From Gammaproteobacteria bacterium (GTDB taxonomy: Bacteria > Pseudomonadota > Gammaproteobacteria > Burkholderiales > Nitrosomonadaceae): a stretch of 50,665 nt of DNA. Below are positions 25,706-35,743 of the stretch, piece by piece. The notes beneath the pieces were generated by a model. That model was not told the DNA's origin and did not search any database. It saw only the letters and a list, made by a program, of their open reading frames with translations. Location: positions 1-50,665 of the forward strand of contig JAUIIB010000018.1 of NCBI GenBank assembly GCA_030431985.1, written 5' to 3'. Position 1 is the stretch's first letter. Each line of letters begins with the position of its first letter. Position numbers and translations under genes: made by a program.

Positions 25706-26155
25706 ATGCGTTCAATCGCACGTATTAGCTGTATTTTTGCGTTCTTTGCGGTATTTGTAATAGACCTTGCTGTTGCCGACTTACCGAAAGTTGCTTTGCA
25801 GATTTCTGGTCATGATTTGTCTGCTGAAGTTGCGAATACTCAGCGCTCTCGCCTGCGTGGGCTGATGTTTCGGGAGACTTTGGATGATGATTCAGGGATG
25901 CTGTTTGTGTTTCCGGAGAATGCTTATTACGGAATGTGGATGAAAAACACATTTATACCGTTAAGCGTCGCCTTTATTGATGAAAAAGGCTTTATTATCA
26001 ATATTGCCGATATGCAGCCAAATGCCCTTTTCGCATATTATTCGGTAGATCCGGCTAGGTACGCACTCGAAATGAATATGGGCTGGTTTACACGCAAAGG
26101 AATAACAGCGGGAAAACAAATTATCGGACTTGAGCGCGTACCTGAAGCCGAATGA
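25706..26155 (+). CDS. Secreted DUF192-family protein
   Basis: This 149-residue protein has a signal peptide (ISCIFAFFAVFVIDLAVA) and a DUF192 domain marked by RLRGLMFRETLDDDSGMLFV, YYGMWMKNTFIPLSVAFID and YALEMNMGWFTRKGI. The family is widespread in the envelope and its function is unknown. It starts 2 bases after dut. Confidence 0.85.
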   Translation: MRSIARISCIFAFFAVFVIDLAVADLPKVALQISGHDLSAEVANTQRSRLRGLMFRETLDDDSGMLFVFPENAYYGMWMKNTFIPLSVAFIDEKGFIINIADMQPNALFAYYSVDPARYALEMNMGWFTRKGITAGKQIIGLERVPEAE

Positions 26156-26198
26156 AAATTTTTAAAAATTACGGGTCTTAAGGTAGTTTACGTTAACG

Positions 26199-27548
26199 TT
26201 AGCGTAAATTGGGAAACATACCTTTCATGCTTCGCATCATTTTAGCCATACCGCCTTTGTTCATCATTTTCATCATTTTTTTTGCTTGATCAAATTGGGA
26301 CAACAGGCGGTTGACTTCCTGCACGGAAACGCCAGAACCGGCAGCGATACGTCTTTTGCGAGAGGCTTTGAGAATTTCCGGTTTTGTTCGTTCCTGGGGT
26401 GTCATGGAATTAATAATGGCTTCGGTTCTATTGATCGCTTTATCGTCCACATTGACCTGTTGCGCAGCTTGACTTAATTGAGCGGGCAATTTATCAAGCA
26501 TAGCGCTCATGCCGCCCATTTTTTTCATTTGTTGAAATTGCGCCTTAAAGTCATTTAGATCGAATCCTTTACCCGATTTTACTTTTTTTAGTAACTTTTT
26601 TGCTTCTTGTTCATCGGTGCTGCGTTGTGCCTCTTCAATCAGCCCCAGGACATCACCCATACCTAAAATGCGTGAAGCCATGCGATCCGGGTGAAACGCT
26701 TCGAGGCCGGTCAGTTTCTCTGCAATCCCAGTAAATTTAATGGGTTTGCCGGTAACCTGTTTGACCGATAACGCGGCACCACCGCGTGCGTCACCGTCTA
26801 ATTTGGTCAAAATAACGCCGGTTAACGGTAATGCTTCTGAAAATGCCTTGGCCGTATTTACTGCATCCTGACCTTGCATGGCATCAACCACAAATAGTGT
26901 TTCGATCGGTTTGAGCAAGGTTTCCAGTTCACTGATTTCCCGCATCATCGCTTCATCAATGCCCAGTCTACCCGCTGTATCTACGATTATGACGTCATGA
27001 TGATGTTTGCGCGCGTGATCCAGTGCGGCAGTTCCGATTTCACCGGGTTTTTGTCCATCTTGCACCGGGAAGAAATCCGCACCGGTCTGACTGGCCAGTA
27101 ATTCCAGTTGATGAATCGCGGCGGGGCGGTATATATCACACGAAACCAACAATACTTTTTTCTTTTTCTGCTCCATCAGCCATTTGGCCAATTTGCCACT
27201 GCTGGTTGTTTTACCAGCACCTTGGAGGCCAGCCATCAAAATTACAGCAGGAGGGGTTGTCGATAGATTAAGATCTTCCTTATTTGCGCCCATTATGGCA
27301 ATGAGCTCTTGGTGAACGACACCAACAAGGGCTTGCCCAGGTGTCAAGCTGCTCATAACTTCGTGCCCGATTGCCTTTTCTTTGACACGAGATATGAATT
27401 CTTTCACAACAGGCAATGCGACATCTGCTTCAAGCAACGCTAAACGAATCTCACGAAGCGCCTGCTGGATATTGTTTTCTGTCAATCTTGCTTCGCCTTT
27501 GAGTGTTTTGATCACTCCGGATAGCCGGCCTGTTAGATTTTCAAACAT
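26199..27548 (-). CDS. ffh: Signal recognition particle protein Ffh
   Basis: Ffh binds 4.5S RNA and the signal sequences of nascent membrane proteins and uses GTP for docking with FtsY. The GTPase motifs are GLQGAGKTTSSGKLAKWL, VDTAGRLGIDE and TKLDGDARGG. The methionine-rich M domain ends the protein (KKMMKMMNKGGMAKMM) after GSGVSVQEVNRLL. Length 449 is standard. It converges with the dut operon. Confidence 0.97.
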   Translation of the reverse strand: MFENLTGRLSGVIKTLKGEARLTENNIQQALREIRLALLEADVALPVVKEFISRVKEKAIGHEVMSSLTPGQALVGVVHQELIAIMGANKEDLNLSTTPPAVILMAGLQGAGKTTSSGKLAKWLMEQKKKKVLLVSCDIYRPAAIHQLELLASQTGADFFPVQDGQKPGEIGTAALDHARKHHHDVIIVDTAGRLGIDEAMMREISELETLLKPIETLFVVDAMQGQDAVNTAKAFSEALPLTGVILTKLDGDARGGAALSVKQVTGKPIKFTGIAEKLTGLEAFHPDRMASRILGMGDVLGLIEEAQRSTDEQEAKKLLKKVKSGKGFDLNDFKAQFQQMKKMGGMSAMLDKLPAQLSQAAQQVNVDDKAINRTEAIINSMTPQERTKPEILKASRKRRIAAGSGVSVQEVNRLLSQFDQAKKMMKMMNKGGMAKMMRSMKGMFPNLR

Positions 27549-27674
27549 GTGTAAAGCCTCTGTTAAAAAAATTGAATTTGTTGAAACTGTTTATATAAAA
27601 TTAGGTTAATGTATCAGTGAATACTATGAATTTTTTGGAGCGACATGTAGACTTAATAAACGTCTGCTTTTTTT

Positions 27675-28532
27675 ATGACCATATCGATGACTGACATTTT
27701 AACTTATCTTGCAGCTTTTTTGCTCTATAGCCTCGTGGGCTGGTTGATATGGCGGAATATTTATAAAAAATCTCCACTACAATCACAACAAACCGAAAGT
27801 TCACCTGTTGTTATCCAGTATGTGCATCATGTCATGATACTACCTTTAATGCTGCATGCATTTATACTTTATCAATCGGTTATGATTGGAACAGAATTGA
27901 ATTTTGGTGTCGGTAACGCGATATCGTTAATTGTATGGTTAACGGCGTTAATATACTGGCTCTCAGGATTTTTCAGCAGATACCAGGGTATGCAAACCTT
28001 ACTTGCGCCAATTGCAGGGGTTGCTGCTATTGCGGTTATACTGCCACTGATTTTTCCTTCTCTAAAACCATTGGATAATACAGGGTTCCCAGCATTTAAG
28101 GCGCATCTGATTGTTGCAATGTCAGCATACAGCTTATTAACTATTGCGGCACTGCATGCCGCTTTAATGACTGTTGTTGAAAACCAGCTTCATCATCCGG
28201 CTGCACATTCATTCCTGGCTAATTTGCCACCACTGCTGGTAATGGAAAAATTGCTGTTCACTATCATTTGGGTTGGATTTATTCTATTAACATTAACGCT
28301 GTTGAGCGGAATTGTTTTTTCAGAAGAAGTATTTGGTCAGCCGCTCACATTTACACATAAAACATTATTTGGTTTTATTTCATGGGGAACATTTGCGGTG
28401 CTGTTAATTGGAAGGCAGTGCTACGGTTGGCGCGGAAGAATTGCGATACGCTGGACGCTCGTGGGTTTCATTATGCTGCTACTGGCTTACGTGGGTAGTA
28501 AGTTTGTCTTAGAGGTTATATTAAATCGTTGA
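27675..28532 (+). CDS. ypjD: YpjD/CcsA-type cytochrome c assembly family membrane protein
   Basis: A 285-residue inner membrane protein with about eight hydrophobic segments. It carries the CcsA/CcmF-related pattern (FKAHLIVAMSAYSLLTIAAL, KLLFTIIWVGFILLTLTLLS, HKTLFGFISWGTFAVLL). Homologues next to ffh are called YpjD or inner membrane protein and are related to heme-handling cytochrome c maturation proteins; a heme role here is not proven. It is divergent from ffh. Confidence 0.85.
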   Translation: MTISMTDILTYLAAFLLYSLVGWLIWRNIYKKSPLQSQQTESSPVVIQYVHHVMILPLMLHAFILYQSVMIGTELNFGVGNAISLIVWLTALIYWLSGFFSRYQGMQTLLAPIAGVAAIAVILPLIFPSLKPLDNTGFPAFKAHLIVAMSAYSLLTIAALHAALMTVVENQLHHPAAHSFLANLPPLLVMEKLLFTIIWVGFILLTLTLLSGIVFSEEVFGQPLTFTHKTLFGFISWGTFAVLLIGRQCYGWRGRIAIRWTLVGFIMLLLAYVGSKFVLEVILNR

Positions 28533-28732
28533 ATAACATAAATATTATTTAATTCTCTATTGTTGTTCTTTAAATTCTTAAAATAAGTATAGCCTCGATT
28601 AAGTTCCAGCATATTGTGACAGATAGCTTCATTTTCTACAGATAAGAGAAGGCATATGTATGGGTCTAAACCCAGGTTCTTTGAATTATTGGGGTTGCCC
28701 GGATCATGTATGATTACATAAGGTGTGTCATA

Positions 28733-29533
28733 ATGTTATTTTTTAGAATCAGTGTATTGTATCACCTAAAAACAGTTAAAAAATTGTTGCCGCAATTTTT
28801 TATCATGCTCGTACCCTGGTTCTTTTCTGGCTGTATGTCTACCAAGGAGTCAACTGAGCCAAAGGTATCCCACTACGAAAAACAGATGCCAGTCAGGGTG
28901 CATCTGCAAGAAATTGAGAGCATGGAAATAAAAATTAAATATTTGGAGCAGCAGTTGGCTGAGAAAAATGCGTTGATTAAGAAAATTAATTCACGCGAAC
29001 AAGATCAACCGCAAGTGATACCCGCCTCCAGTAAAGAGATAGTGCGTACACAGGTTAAGCTGCATCGTCTGGCGACAAAACCCAGCTCTGCATCCTTGAT
29101 TTCTGAAGCTGAAGTAGCCATGAATTATATTAAGCAGCAGTTAACAGTTGAGTCTGATGAGGTGCTGCTTAAACAGGCAAAGCAATTGCTGGATGCAGCT
29201 GTGGCGAGTTATACGCAAACTGATTACGCTACCGCTACTTATTTTGCGTCGCAAGCGCTTGAATTTACTAATATGGTTTCCGACCAGGAGCGTGAACAGC
29301 CTAATCGCGCAACGATACGGTTTAATACACCGATTCTTTTGGAGACTAATGCTAATGCAAATTTGCGCCGTGAACCGGGGCGACGGACCTTGATAGTCAG
29401 TGTTCTGGAAAAAGGTACGGTGCTGACAGCAAACGCATATCAAGGGAACTGGTTAATGGTTCAGACAGATGCGAATACCCAGGGCTGGGTGTTTAATTCA
29501 CTGGTAAATACTGTAGCGGATAATCTGCGTTAA
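28733..29533 (+). CDS. Lipoprotein with coiled coil and SH3-like domain
   Basis: I do not recognise a named gene. The N-terminus has a hydrophobic stretch ending in a lipobox-like WFFSGC, so it is probably a lipoprotein. A coiled coil follows (IESMEIKIKYLEQQLAEKNA), then a helical region that could be TPR-like (VLLKQAKQLLDAAVASY, ATATYFASQALEFTN). The C-terminus is a bacterial SH3 domain (NANLRREPGRRTLIVSVLEK to NTQGWVFNSLV), often used to bind cell wall. The ATG at 28733 is preferred over 28706. The next gene is ppk, with no clear link. Confidence 0.7.
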   Translation: MLFFRISVLYHLKTVKKLLPQFFIMLVPWFFSGCMSTKESTEPKVSHYEKQMPVRVHLQEIESMEIKIKYLEQQLAEKNALIKKINSREQDQPQVIPASSKEIVRTQVKLHRLATKPSSASLISEAEVAMNYIKQQLTVESDEVLLKQAKQLLDAAVASYTQTDYATATYFASQALEFTNMVSDQEREQPNRATIRFNTPILLETNANANLRREPGRRTLIVSVLEKGTVLTANAYQGNWLMVQTDANTQGWVFNSLVNTVADNLR

Positions 29534-29759
29534 CATCAAACCATGTGTGTGCTACTGGCATTCACAGGTCATTTCTGTCAATTCAGCTTAATCTCAAAGT
29601 ACGATGTTGTTTGATTTACTTCAAACTGATTTTCTAGTGTATTTTTAGCGTGTCTTCAGGCGAAATTTATTGATAACTTACTGTAATATTCTTCATGTAC
29701 ACTGTAGTATGATAAGTAATCAATAATAATTATGTTTTACAGTACCTTTTCCTGAATTA

Positions 29760-31829
29760 ATGGATATCCCCGATCTTAAAAGTCCTACCTTGTATCTTAA
29801 TCGCGAACTGAGTTTGCTTGAATTTAATCGGCGCGTTATTGAACAAGCGAAAGATGAAAATCTGCCTTTACTCGAACGTTTAAAATTTCTCTGTATCGCG
29901 AGTACTAATTTAGACGAGTTCTTCGAAATTCGTATAGCAGGACTCAAACAACAAATCAAATATGGCTCTGTACAAACGGGCCCAGATAATCTGTTGCCTG
30001 CTGAGGTGCTTGCGCGGGTGAGTGAGATTGCGCACCAGATTGTAAAAGAGCAGTATGAAGTATGGAATGACATGATTATTCCAGCATTGACCAAAGACAA
30101 GATCAGATTGTTGCGTCGCTCGCAGTGGAAACCAATGGTAAGTCGTTGGATACGGCGCTATTTTAATGCCGAAGTGTTGCCGATCCTGAGCCCAATCGGT
30201 TTGGACCCGGCACACCCATTTCCACGGGTATTGAATAAAAACTTATATTTTATTATATCGTTGGAAGGTAAAGATGCTTTTGGGCGCGACTCAGGTTTAG
30301 CTATTGTTCAGGCACCGCGCTCATTGCCGAGAGTTGTTCAAATACCGCCTGCACACAGCAACGGTAGTCACGATTTTGTCATGTTGTCTTCCATCATTCA
30401 TGCGCATGTAACCGATTTGTTTCCGGGTATGAATGTGTTGGGCTGCTATCAATTTAAGGTGACGCGAGACAGTGATTTGCTCATTGATGATGAAGAAGTT
30501 GACGATTTGTTGCGTGCCTTAGAGGGTGAGTTGCCATCACGAAGATTTAGCAACGCTGTGCGCCTTGAAGTGGCAGATAACTGCCCGGATCATTTAAGTG
30601 ATTTTCTGTTACAAAAATTTGAATTGCAAAAGCATGACTTATACCAGGTGTCGGGGCCAGTCAATCTGGGGCGTCTGCTCGCTATTTGTGATTTGGTCGA
30701 TCGACCTGAATTGAAGTTTGCGGGGTTTACACCGGATATTCCGAATCGTCTGCTCAAAAATACCAACATCTTCGAAGTGCTGCACAACGGTGATATTTTG
30801 TTACACCATCCGTTTCAATCTTTTGCTCCGGTTATTGATTTTGTCAGGCAGGCATCAAACGATCCGAACGTATTGTCAATTAAGCAGACACTGTATCGTA
30901 CCGGTGCGGATTCAACGTTAGTAGAGGCATTGAAGGATGCTGCACGTGCCGGGAAAGAGGTGACGGTGGTTATCGAGTTGCGCGCCCGGTTTGATGAGGA
31001 AGCTAATATTGAACTGGCCAGTGAATTACAAAAAGCGGGTGCACATGTGGTGTATGGTGTTGTTGGTTATAAAACCCATGCAAAAATGATTCTGGTTGTA
31101 AGACGGGAAGGCCGTAGTTTGAGGCGCTATGTGCATTTGGGGACGGGTAATTATCATGTCAGGACAGCTCGGCTGTATACAGATTATGGTTTATTGACTT
31201 GCGACAAGGCGACGGGAGAAGATGTCAACAAATTGTTTCATCAGTTAACCGGTCTTGGACGGGCTGGCCGATTAAAAAAATTATTGCAATCACCTTTTAC
31301 CCTTTATAAAGGCTTACTCAGTTATATTGAAGGTGAAATACAAGCGGCAGCCAATGGAGAAAAAGCCTGGATTATTGCCAAAATGAATGCGCTGACGGAC
31401 CCTGAAATGATTATGGCACTTTATCGAGCATCTCAGGCGGGTGTTAAAATTGATTTGATCGTCCGAGGCATATGTTGTTTGCGTCCTGGAATTAAGGATG
31501 TGTCGGAGAACATTCAGGTGCGTTCTATCGTCGGTCGTTTTTTAGAGCATACGCGAATTTATTATTTTTATAATGGTGGTGACGAACGCGTGTTTTGTTC
31601 AAGTGCAGATTGGATGTCGCGTAATTTGTATCATCGCGTCGAAGTCTGTTTTCCCATTGAGGAGAAGCGTCCCAGAGATTCGGTGATTGCTTATGGTTTG
31701 CTAAGTTACTTATCCGATAATACGCAGGCGTGGATATTGCAGGCTGATGGTACATACAAACGCAGTAAACCTGGGTCTCAAAAGTTGCGTACTGCACAAC
31801 TGAACATACTCGATCATTATTGTGAATAA
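29760..31829 (+). CDS. ppk: Polyphosphate kinase
   Basis: Ppk1 makes long polyphosphate from ATP. The 689-residue protein shows the N-terminal YLNRELSLLEFNRRV and then FLCIASTNLDEFFEIR. The catalytic core has VLSIKQTLYRTGADS and the autophosphorylated histidine in VVGYKTHAKMILVVRR. The HLGTGNYHVRTARLYTDYGL and FCSSADWMSRNL motifs follow. It converges with ppx, 5 bases apart. The pair makes and degrades polyphosphate. Confidence 0.97.
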   Translation: MDIPDLKSPTLYLNRELSLLEFNRRVIEQAKDENLPLLERLKFLCIASTNLDEFFEIRIAGLKQQIKYGSVQTGPDNLLPAEVLARVSEIAHQIVKEQYEVWNDMIIPALTKDKIRLLRRSQWKPMVSRWIRRYFNAEVLPILSPIGLDPAHPFPRVLNKNLYFIISLEGKDAFGRDSGLAIVQAPRSLPRVVQIPPAHSNGSHDFVMLSSIIHAHVTDLFPGMNVLGCYQFKVTRDSDLLIDDEEVDDLLRALEGELPSRRFSNAVRLEVADNCPDHLSDFLLQKFELQKHDLYQVSGPVNLGRLLAICDLVDRPELKFAGFTPDIPNRLLKNTNIFEVLHNGDILLHHPFQSFAPVIDFVRQASNDPNVLSIKQTLYRTGADSTLVEALKDAARAGKEVTVVIELRARFDEEANIELASELQKAGAHVVYGVVGYKTHAKMILVVRREGRSLRRYVHLGTGNYHVRTARLYTDYGLLTCDKATGEDVNKLFHQLTGLGRAGRLKKLLQSPFTLYKGLLSYIEGEIQAAANGEKAWIIAKMNALTDPEMIMALYRASQAGVKIDLIVRGICCLRPGIKDVSENIQVRSIVGRFLEHTRIYYFYNGGDERVFCSSADWMSRNLYHRVEVCFPIEEKRPRDSVIAYGLLSYLSDNTQAWILQADGTYKRSKPGSQKLRTAQLNILDHYCE

Positions 31830-31834
31830 AAAAT

Positions 31835-33331
31835 TTACTGAAAGCTAAGAGAGAATCCGGCTGCCTGCAGATAAGTTTGTTCAGTTTTTAAGTCGGCAAG
31901 AGTCAACGGGTGCTCAAACAGCCATTGTGGTGGAAAATATAGGTTAATTTGGTCATTATCAACCCGAATGCTTATTTCGGGAAGTGTGCTGTTGGAACGG
32001 CTTCGGTGAAGAACGATAGCCAGTCTTAGCAAAACACTGAGTCTGATGATAGATTGCCTGACATTGCTAGGTATAGCATCAAATTCATCTAACGGAAATT
32101 TTCTGCGGTGGCTGCGTACCAGTTTAGCGAGTTTGATTTGTTCCTGGCGTGAGAAACCTGCTAAATCAGAATATGTTGTTAAATAATCACCATGCCGGTG
32201 GTGCTGTGCATGTGCGATTGACAGACCGATCTCATGAATCAGTGCACCCCACTGTAGCAATTTAAGCATTTCGTTTTTGTGTAATTCCCAGTCAGAATTG
32301 ACTTGATGGAAAAAAGACTCTGCCGTATTCTTGACACGGTGAGCCTGATCCACGTCAACATTATAGCGTTGCGAGAAATCCAGAATTGTTTTATGCCGAA
32401 TATCTTCATGGTGTACTCTTCCGATTAGATCATATAATAGACCCTCGCGTAATGCGCCATCCGATACATTAATTTGTTCTAGATTGAGTGCCTCAAATAT
32501 TCCGGATAATACAGCAACACCACTGGCAAAAACCGGTTTTCTATGTTCTGACAATCCATCAAACTCGATCGCATTGCAATCGCCTATGTCGATGAGTGCA
32601 TCGATTAACTTTGACAGTGCATCAGCAGTAATACCGGCTTCACACCACTGCTGCGCTTGTACGACATCACGTATTGTTGTGATGGTTCCGGAGGATCCGA
32701 GTGCATAATCCCAGCCTGTTTTTTTATAAGCAGTTTCGATAGCCTCTAATTCTTGACGTACATAGAGTATTGTCTTGCTAATTCTTTTTGCTTTTATTCT
32801 GCCGTCGTCAAAAAAACGCTTCCCCATGGTAACACAGCCCATATAAAGGCTTTCCATGGTGTAAATATCATAGCCTCGTCCGATAATAACTTCTGTACTG
32901 CCACCGCCAATATCAATAACCAGACGCTTATTGGTTTCGTCAAATACAGTGTGCGCTACACCTTGGTAGATAAGCCGTGCTTCCTCTTGACCCGCGATAA
33001 TTTCTATCGGGTGACCCAGTGCGGCATCTGCGAGTGATAAAAAGCACTCCCCATTACGAGCCTGGCGTAGGGTATTAGTGCCAACAGTACGTATATTGGC
33101 TTGTGGTATTTCCTTGATGCGTTGTCCGAAACGTTGCAGACATGCCAGGGCTTTTTGCATAGATTCTTCTGACAGCTCAAGGTCTTCGTTCAGACCTGAG
33201 GCCAGTCTAACCATTTCCTTGATCCGGTCGATAATCTGTAAACGACCGTCTACATACTGGGCAACAATCATGTGAAAGCTGTTAGAGCCCAAATCGATTG
33301 CAGCATATGTTTCGTCTGTCTGGGATGTCAT
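31835..33331 (-). CDS. ppx: Exopolyphosphatase (Ppx/GppA family)
   Basis: Ppx removes terminal phosphates from polyphosphate. The actin-like ATPase fold is marked by AAIDLGSNSFHMIVAQ, VGTNTLRQARN, EARLIYQGV and LVIDIGGGSTEVI. A C-terminal HD-like helical domain contains the H-x-IG pattern in LIHEIGLSIAHAQHHRHG. Length 498 is usual. GppA-type activity on pppGpp cannot be excluded from sequence. Confidence 0.94.
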   Translation of the reverse strand: MTSQTDETYAAIDLGSNSFHMIVAQYVDGRLQIIDRIKEMVRLASGLNEDLELSEESMQKALACLQRFGQRIKEIPQANIRTVGTNTLRQARNGECFLSLADAALGHPIEIIAGQEEARLIYQGVAHTVFDETNKRLVIDIGGGSTEVIIGRGYDIYTMESLYMGCVTMGKRFFDDGRIKAKRISKTILYVRQELEAIETAYKKTGWDYALGSSGTITTIRDVVQAQQWCEAGITADALSKLIDALIDIGDCNAIEFDGLSEHRKPVFASGVAVLSGIFEALNLEQINVSDGALREGLLYDLIGRVHHEDIRHKTILDFSQRYNVDVDQAHRVKNTAESFFHQVNSDWELHKNEMLKLLQWGALIHEIGLSIAHAQHHRHGDYLTTYSDLAGFSRQEQIKLAKLVRSHRRKFPLDEFDAIPSNVRQSIIRLSVLLRLAIVLHRSRSNSTLPEISIRVDNDQINLYFPPQWLFEHPLTLADLKTEQTYLQAAGFSLSFQ

Positions 33332-33640
33332 AAATCCTTCTTCACGTAAGAAAAGATAATTAAGTTTGTAAGTGTAAAGGAAAGTGGATATAGATAAAAT
33401 GGTAGGGATGGGAGTTACGGTGATGAGGATGGTATTAGTTCGTGCTAAATGTAAAGATAACTGTTATCAACATGTAAAGGGTAGTGTTTATTGCTAGACT
33501 AACGCTGTTAATATTGAGAATCTGAAAGCAGATTTTGTTGCTGGTTGCATTTGCTTATCAGAAACAACCGTTTCTGGTTGGAATTTATAGCGGTATACTC
33601 ACGGTAAGGTATAAAGCAATGCCGATTTTCGGAGGCTACC
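33332..33640. other. 309-bp intergenic region before the PQQ dehydrogenase
   Basis: No gene is seen. It carries two short perfect palindromes: GATAAC-T-GTTATC at 33456-33468, and CAGAAAC-AACC-GTTTCTG at 33559-33576, within 70 bases of the next start. Either could be a regulator site. A GGAGG box precedes the ATG at 33641. Confidence 0.4.
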
Positions 33641-35623
33641 ATGAAGTTCTATATTTTCAATCTGTTGTTCTGTTGTTTACTTTGTTTGTCTCTTGCGTCT
33701 CAATCTGCTGAGGTCAATACGAGTTTTGAGTTTAACAATACCAGTGGTTCTTTTACATTAACAGAAGGAAATGCTTCAGTAACTTTTATCGGCGGAGAAG
33801 CAAGATCTGTCGGTAATTTTTCTTTGTATCATACAGGGTTAAATGCATGGATGGTTGCGCCGGGTACTCCTACAAGTTGGACAGAAGTCAATCTTTCTGA
33901 GGTTGATTTAGGAAAGCCGATTGCACAGGCTGTATTGCGAAATGAAAGCGGACAAGGTTTTGCAGTGCTTGATGATTTTGCTATGATTGCGCGGCAAATT
34001 TCAACTGGTGAAAGATTGGATGATCCTATTCCAGAATCTATTCAAGGCGGTTCGGTGAGAGTTAGATTAAAACCTGTAGCGAGTGGATTAACCGCGCCCA
34101 ATTGGGCATTTTCGGCACAAGGAGATCCGATGCATTTGTATGTTGGGGATCAGGATGGAAAGCTTTGGCGTGTTGATTTAGCGGATAACAGTAAGGCTGT
34201 TTTTCTGGATTTGTCGAGTGTCCTCATTCCTTTGGGTGCATTTGGTGAGGGCTCTTTTGATGAACGTGGTTTTCTAGGTTTTGCGTTGCATCCGCAATTT
34301 ATTGATAACGGATTGTTGTATACCTATACTTCTGAGCCTGCCGATGAAGTCAGTGATTTCTCTACCATTCCAAATGGTGTTTCTGCAAATCACCAAACGG
34401 TTATTCGTGAATGGCACCTAAATCAGGCAAGTTTGCAACAGAATCCAGCTATGATTGAGTCTCAGCGTATATTACTGACCGTTGATCAACCGCAATTTAA
34501 TCATAATGCCGGTGCGCTTAATTTTGGGCCCGACGGTATGTTGTATATCGCATTAGGGGATGGTGGTGGCGCAGATGATCGTGACGGCCAGACGTTTGCC
34601 GGTGAACCGATCATCGGGCATGGCGATACAGGCAACGGTCAAAATACCAGTAATCCCCTTGGTAGCTTGTTGCGAATTGATCCGGCCGGTAACAATTCAG
34701 CTAACGGACAGTATGGAATTCCGCAAGATAATCCGTTTGCCGGCTCCAATACCGTTCTTGGTGAAATTTATGCATTTGGTTTTCGTAACCCATTTCGGTT
34801 TTCTTTTGATGTTTTAACTGGTGCTCTCGTTGTGGCGGATGTAGGACAAAATGATATTGAAGAGGTTAATTTGGTTACGGCTGGTGGAAATTACGGTTGG
34901 CCTGTAAAGGAAGGCAGTTTTCGTTTTGATGCCAACGGCAATGATGCTGGATTCGTTACAAATGAACCTGTAACAGCAAACGTTATAGATCCTGTGGCTC
35001 AGTACGATCATGATGAGGGGACGGCAATTATTGGCGGTTTTGTTTATCGGGGGAGGGCTATTTCGGCGTTGCAGCAGGCTTATGTTTTTGGCGATGCATC
35101 CAGAACTGGGAATGGTGACGGCAGACTGTTATACACCTCAGGTAATGAGATTTTAGAAATCGATTTGACGGAACGTAGTGTGCCTGGGTTTTGGGTGCTC
35201 GGATTCGGCCAGGATGCCAATGGCGAAATTTATGTGCTGGGTAATACAACTGGTGTACCGTTTGAAAGCACTGGAGCAGTTTATAAGTTGGTGCCGAATG
35301 CCAGTTTCCAAGCCGGTACGCTCACAATACCAGCGGTCGATGTAATTATAAATGACTCGAGCATTCAAGTTTTTAGCATACAGCTGCGAATTATTTCGGG
35401 TAGCAATCCATTGCGTTTTGAGCTGAGTCAGGTTGAAACATTGTCAGGGAGTTATAGTGGCGACAACAGTATGTTCGATGCTGAATCGGGGACACTAACT
35501 ATTCCTTACCTCAATTTGATCAACGCGGATCAGACGGTTTCCACGTATGCAGTCGAAATGTCGTTGTTGCCAGATCAATCCAAGATGTCATTCGAGTTGC
35601 GACAGGTAACGTTAGTGAAATAA
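33641..35623 (+). CDS. Secreted PQQ-dependent sugar dehydrogenase-like protein
   Basis: Three parts follow a signal peptide (FNLLFCCLLCLSLASQSA). An N-terminal beta-rich domain (about 25-115) has the repeat-like SGSFTLTEGNASVTFIGGEA. A beta-propeller of the soluble aldose sugar dehydrogenase family (about 145-540) shows SFDERGFLGFALHPQF, FNHNAGALNFGPDGMLYIAL, GSLLRIDPAG, IYAFGFRNPFRFSFD and DVGQNDIEEVNLV. A C-terminal module (about 550-660) contains two related GTLTIP segments. Members oxidise sugars using PQQ in the periplasm. No PQQ synthesis genes are nearby, so the cofactor, if used, comes from elsewhere. Confidence 0.82.
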   Translation: MKFYIFNLLFCCLLCLSLASQSAEVNTSFEFNNTSGSFTLTEGNASVTFIGGEARSVGNFSLYHTGLNAWMVAPGTPTSWTEVNLSEVDLGKPIAQAVLRNESGQGFAVLDDFAMIARQISTGERLDDPIPESIQGGSVRVRLKPVASGLTAPNWAFSAQGDPMHLYVGDQDGKLWRVDLADNSKAVFLDLSSVLIPLGAFGEGSFDERGFLGFALHPQFIDNGLLYTYTSEPADEVSDFSTIPNGVSANHQTVIREWHLNQASLQQNPAMIESQRILLTVDQPQFNHNAGALNFGPDGMLYIALGDGGGADDRDGQTFAGEPIIGHGDTGNGQNTSNPLGSLLRIDPAGNNSANGQYGIPQDNPFAGSNTVLGEIYAFGFRNPFRFSFDVLTGALVVADVGQNDIEEVNLVTAGGNYGWPVKEGSFRFDANGNDAGFVTNEPVTANVIDPVAQYDHDEGTAIIGGFVYRGRAISALQQAYVFGDASRTGNGDGRLLYTSGNEILEIDLTERSVPGFWVLGFGQDANGEIYVLGNTTGVPFESTGAVYKLVPNASFQAGTLTIPAVDVIINDSSIQVFSIQLRIISGSNPLRFELSQVETLSGSYSGDNSMFDAESGTLTIPYLNLINADQTVSTYAVEMSLLPDQSKMSFELRQVTLVK

Positions 35624-35743
35624 GGTGAATTTGTTTGTCCTGAACGAGTAGTATGTATTGAAGTTGAGGTAATGACGATACAGTCGATGAGATACGAGCC
35701 TGCAAACCTTGAGATCAGTTTCTAAATTGCCAGACAACATTGA

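Noticed and set aside
26187..26208. Near-perfect palindrome TTTACGTTAACG/TTAGCGTAAA at the ffh stop as a terminator
   Set aside because: Neither strand has a T-run after it, and part of it encodes the ffh stop region.
33456..33468. GATAAC-T-GTTATC palindrome as a second umuD-type operator
   Set aside because: The half sites are similar but in the opposite arrangement to the one at 1899, and the downstream gene is unrelated. Kept only as a note.
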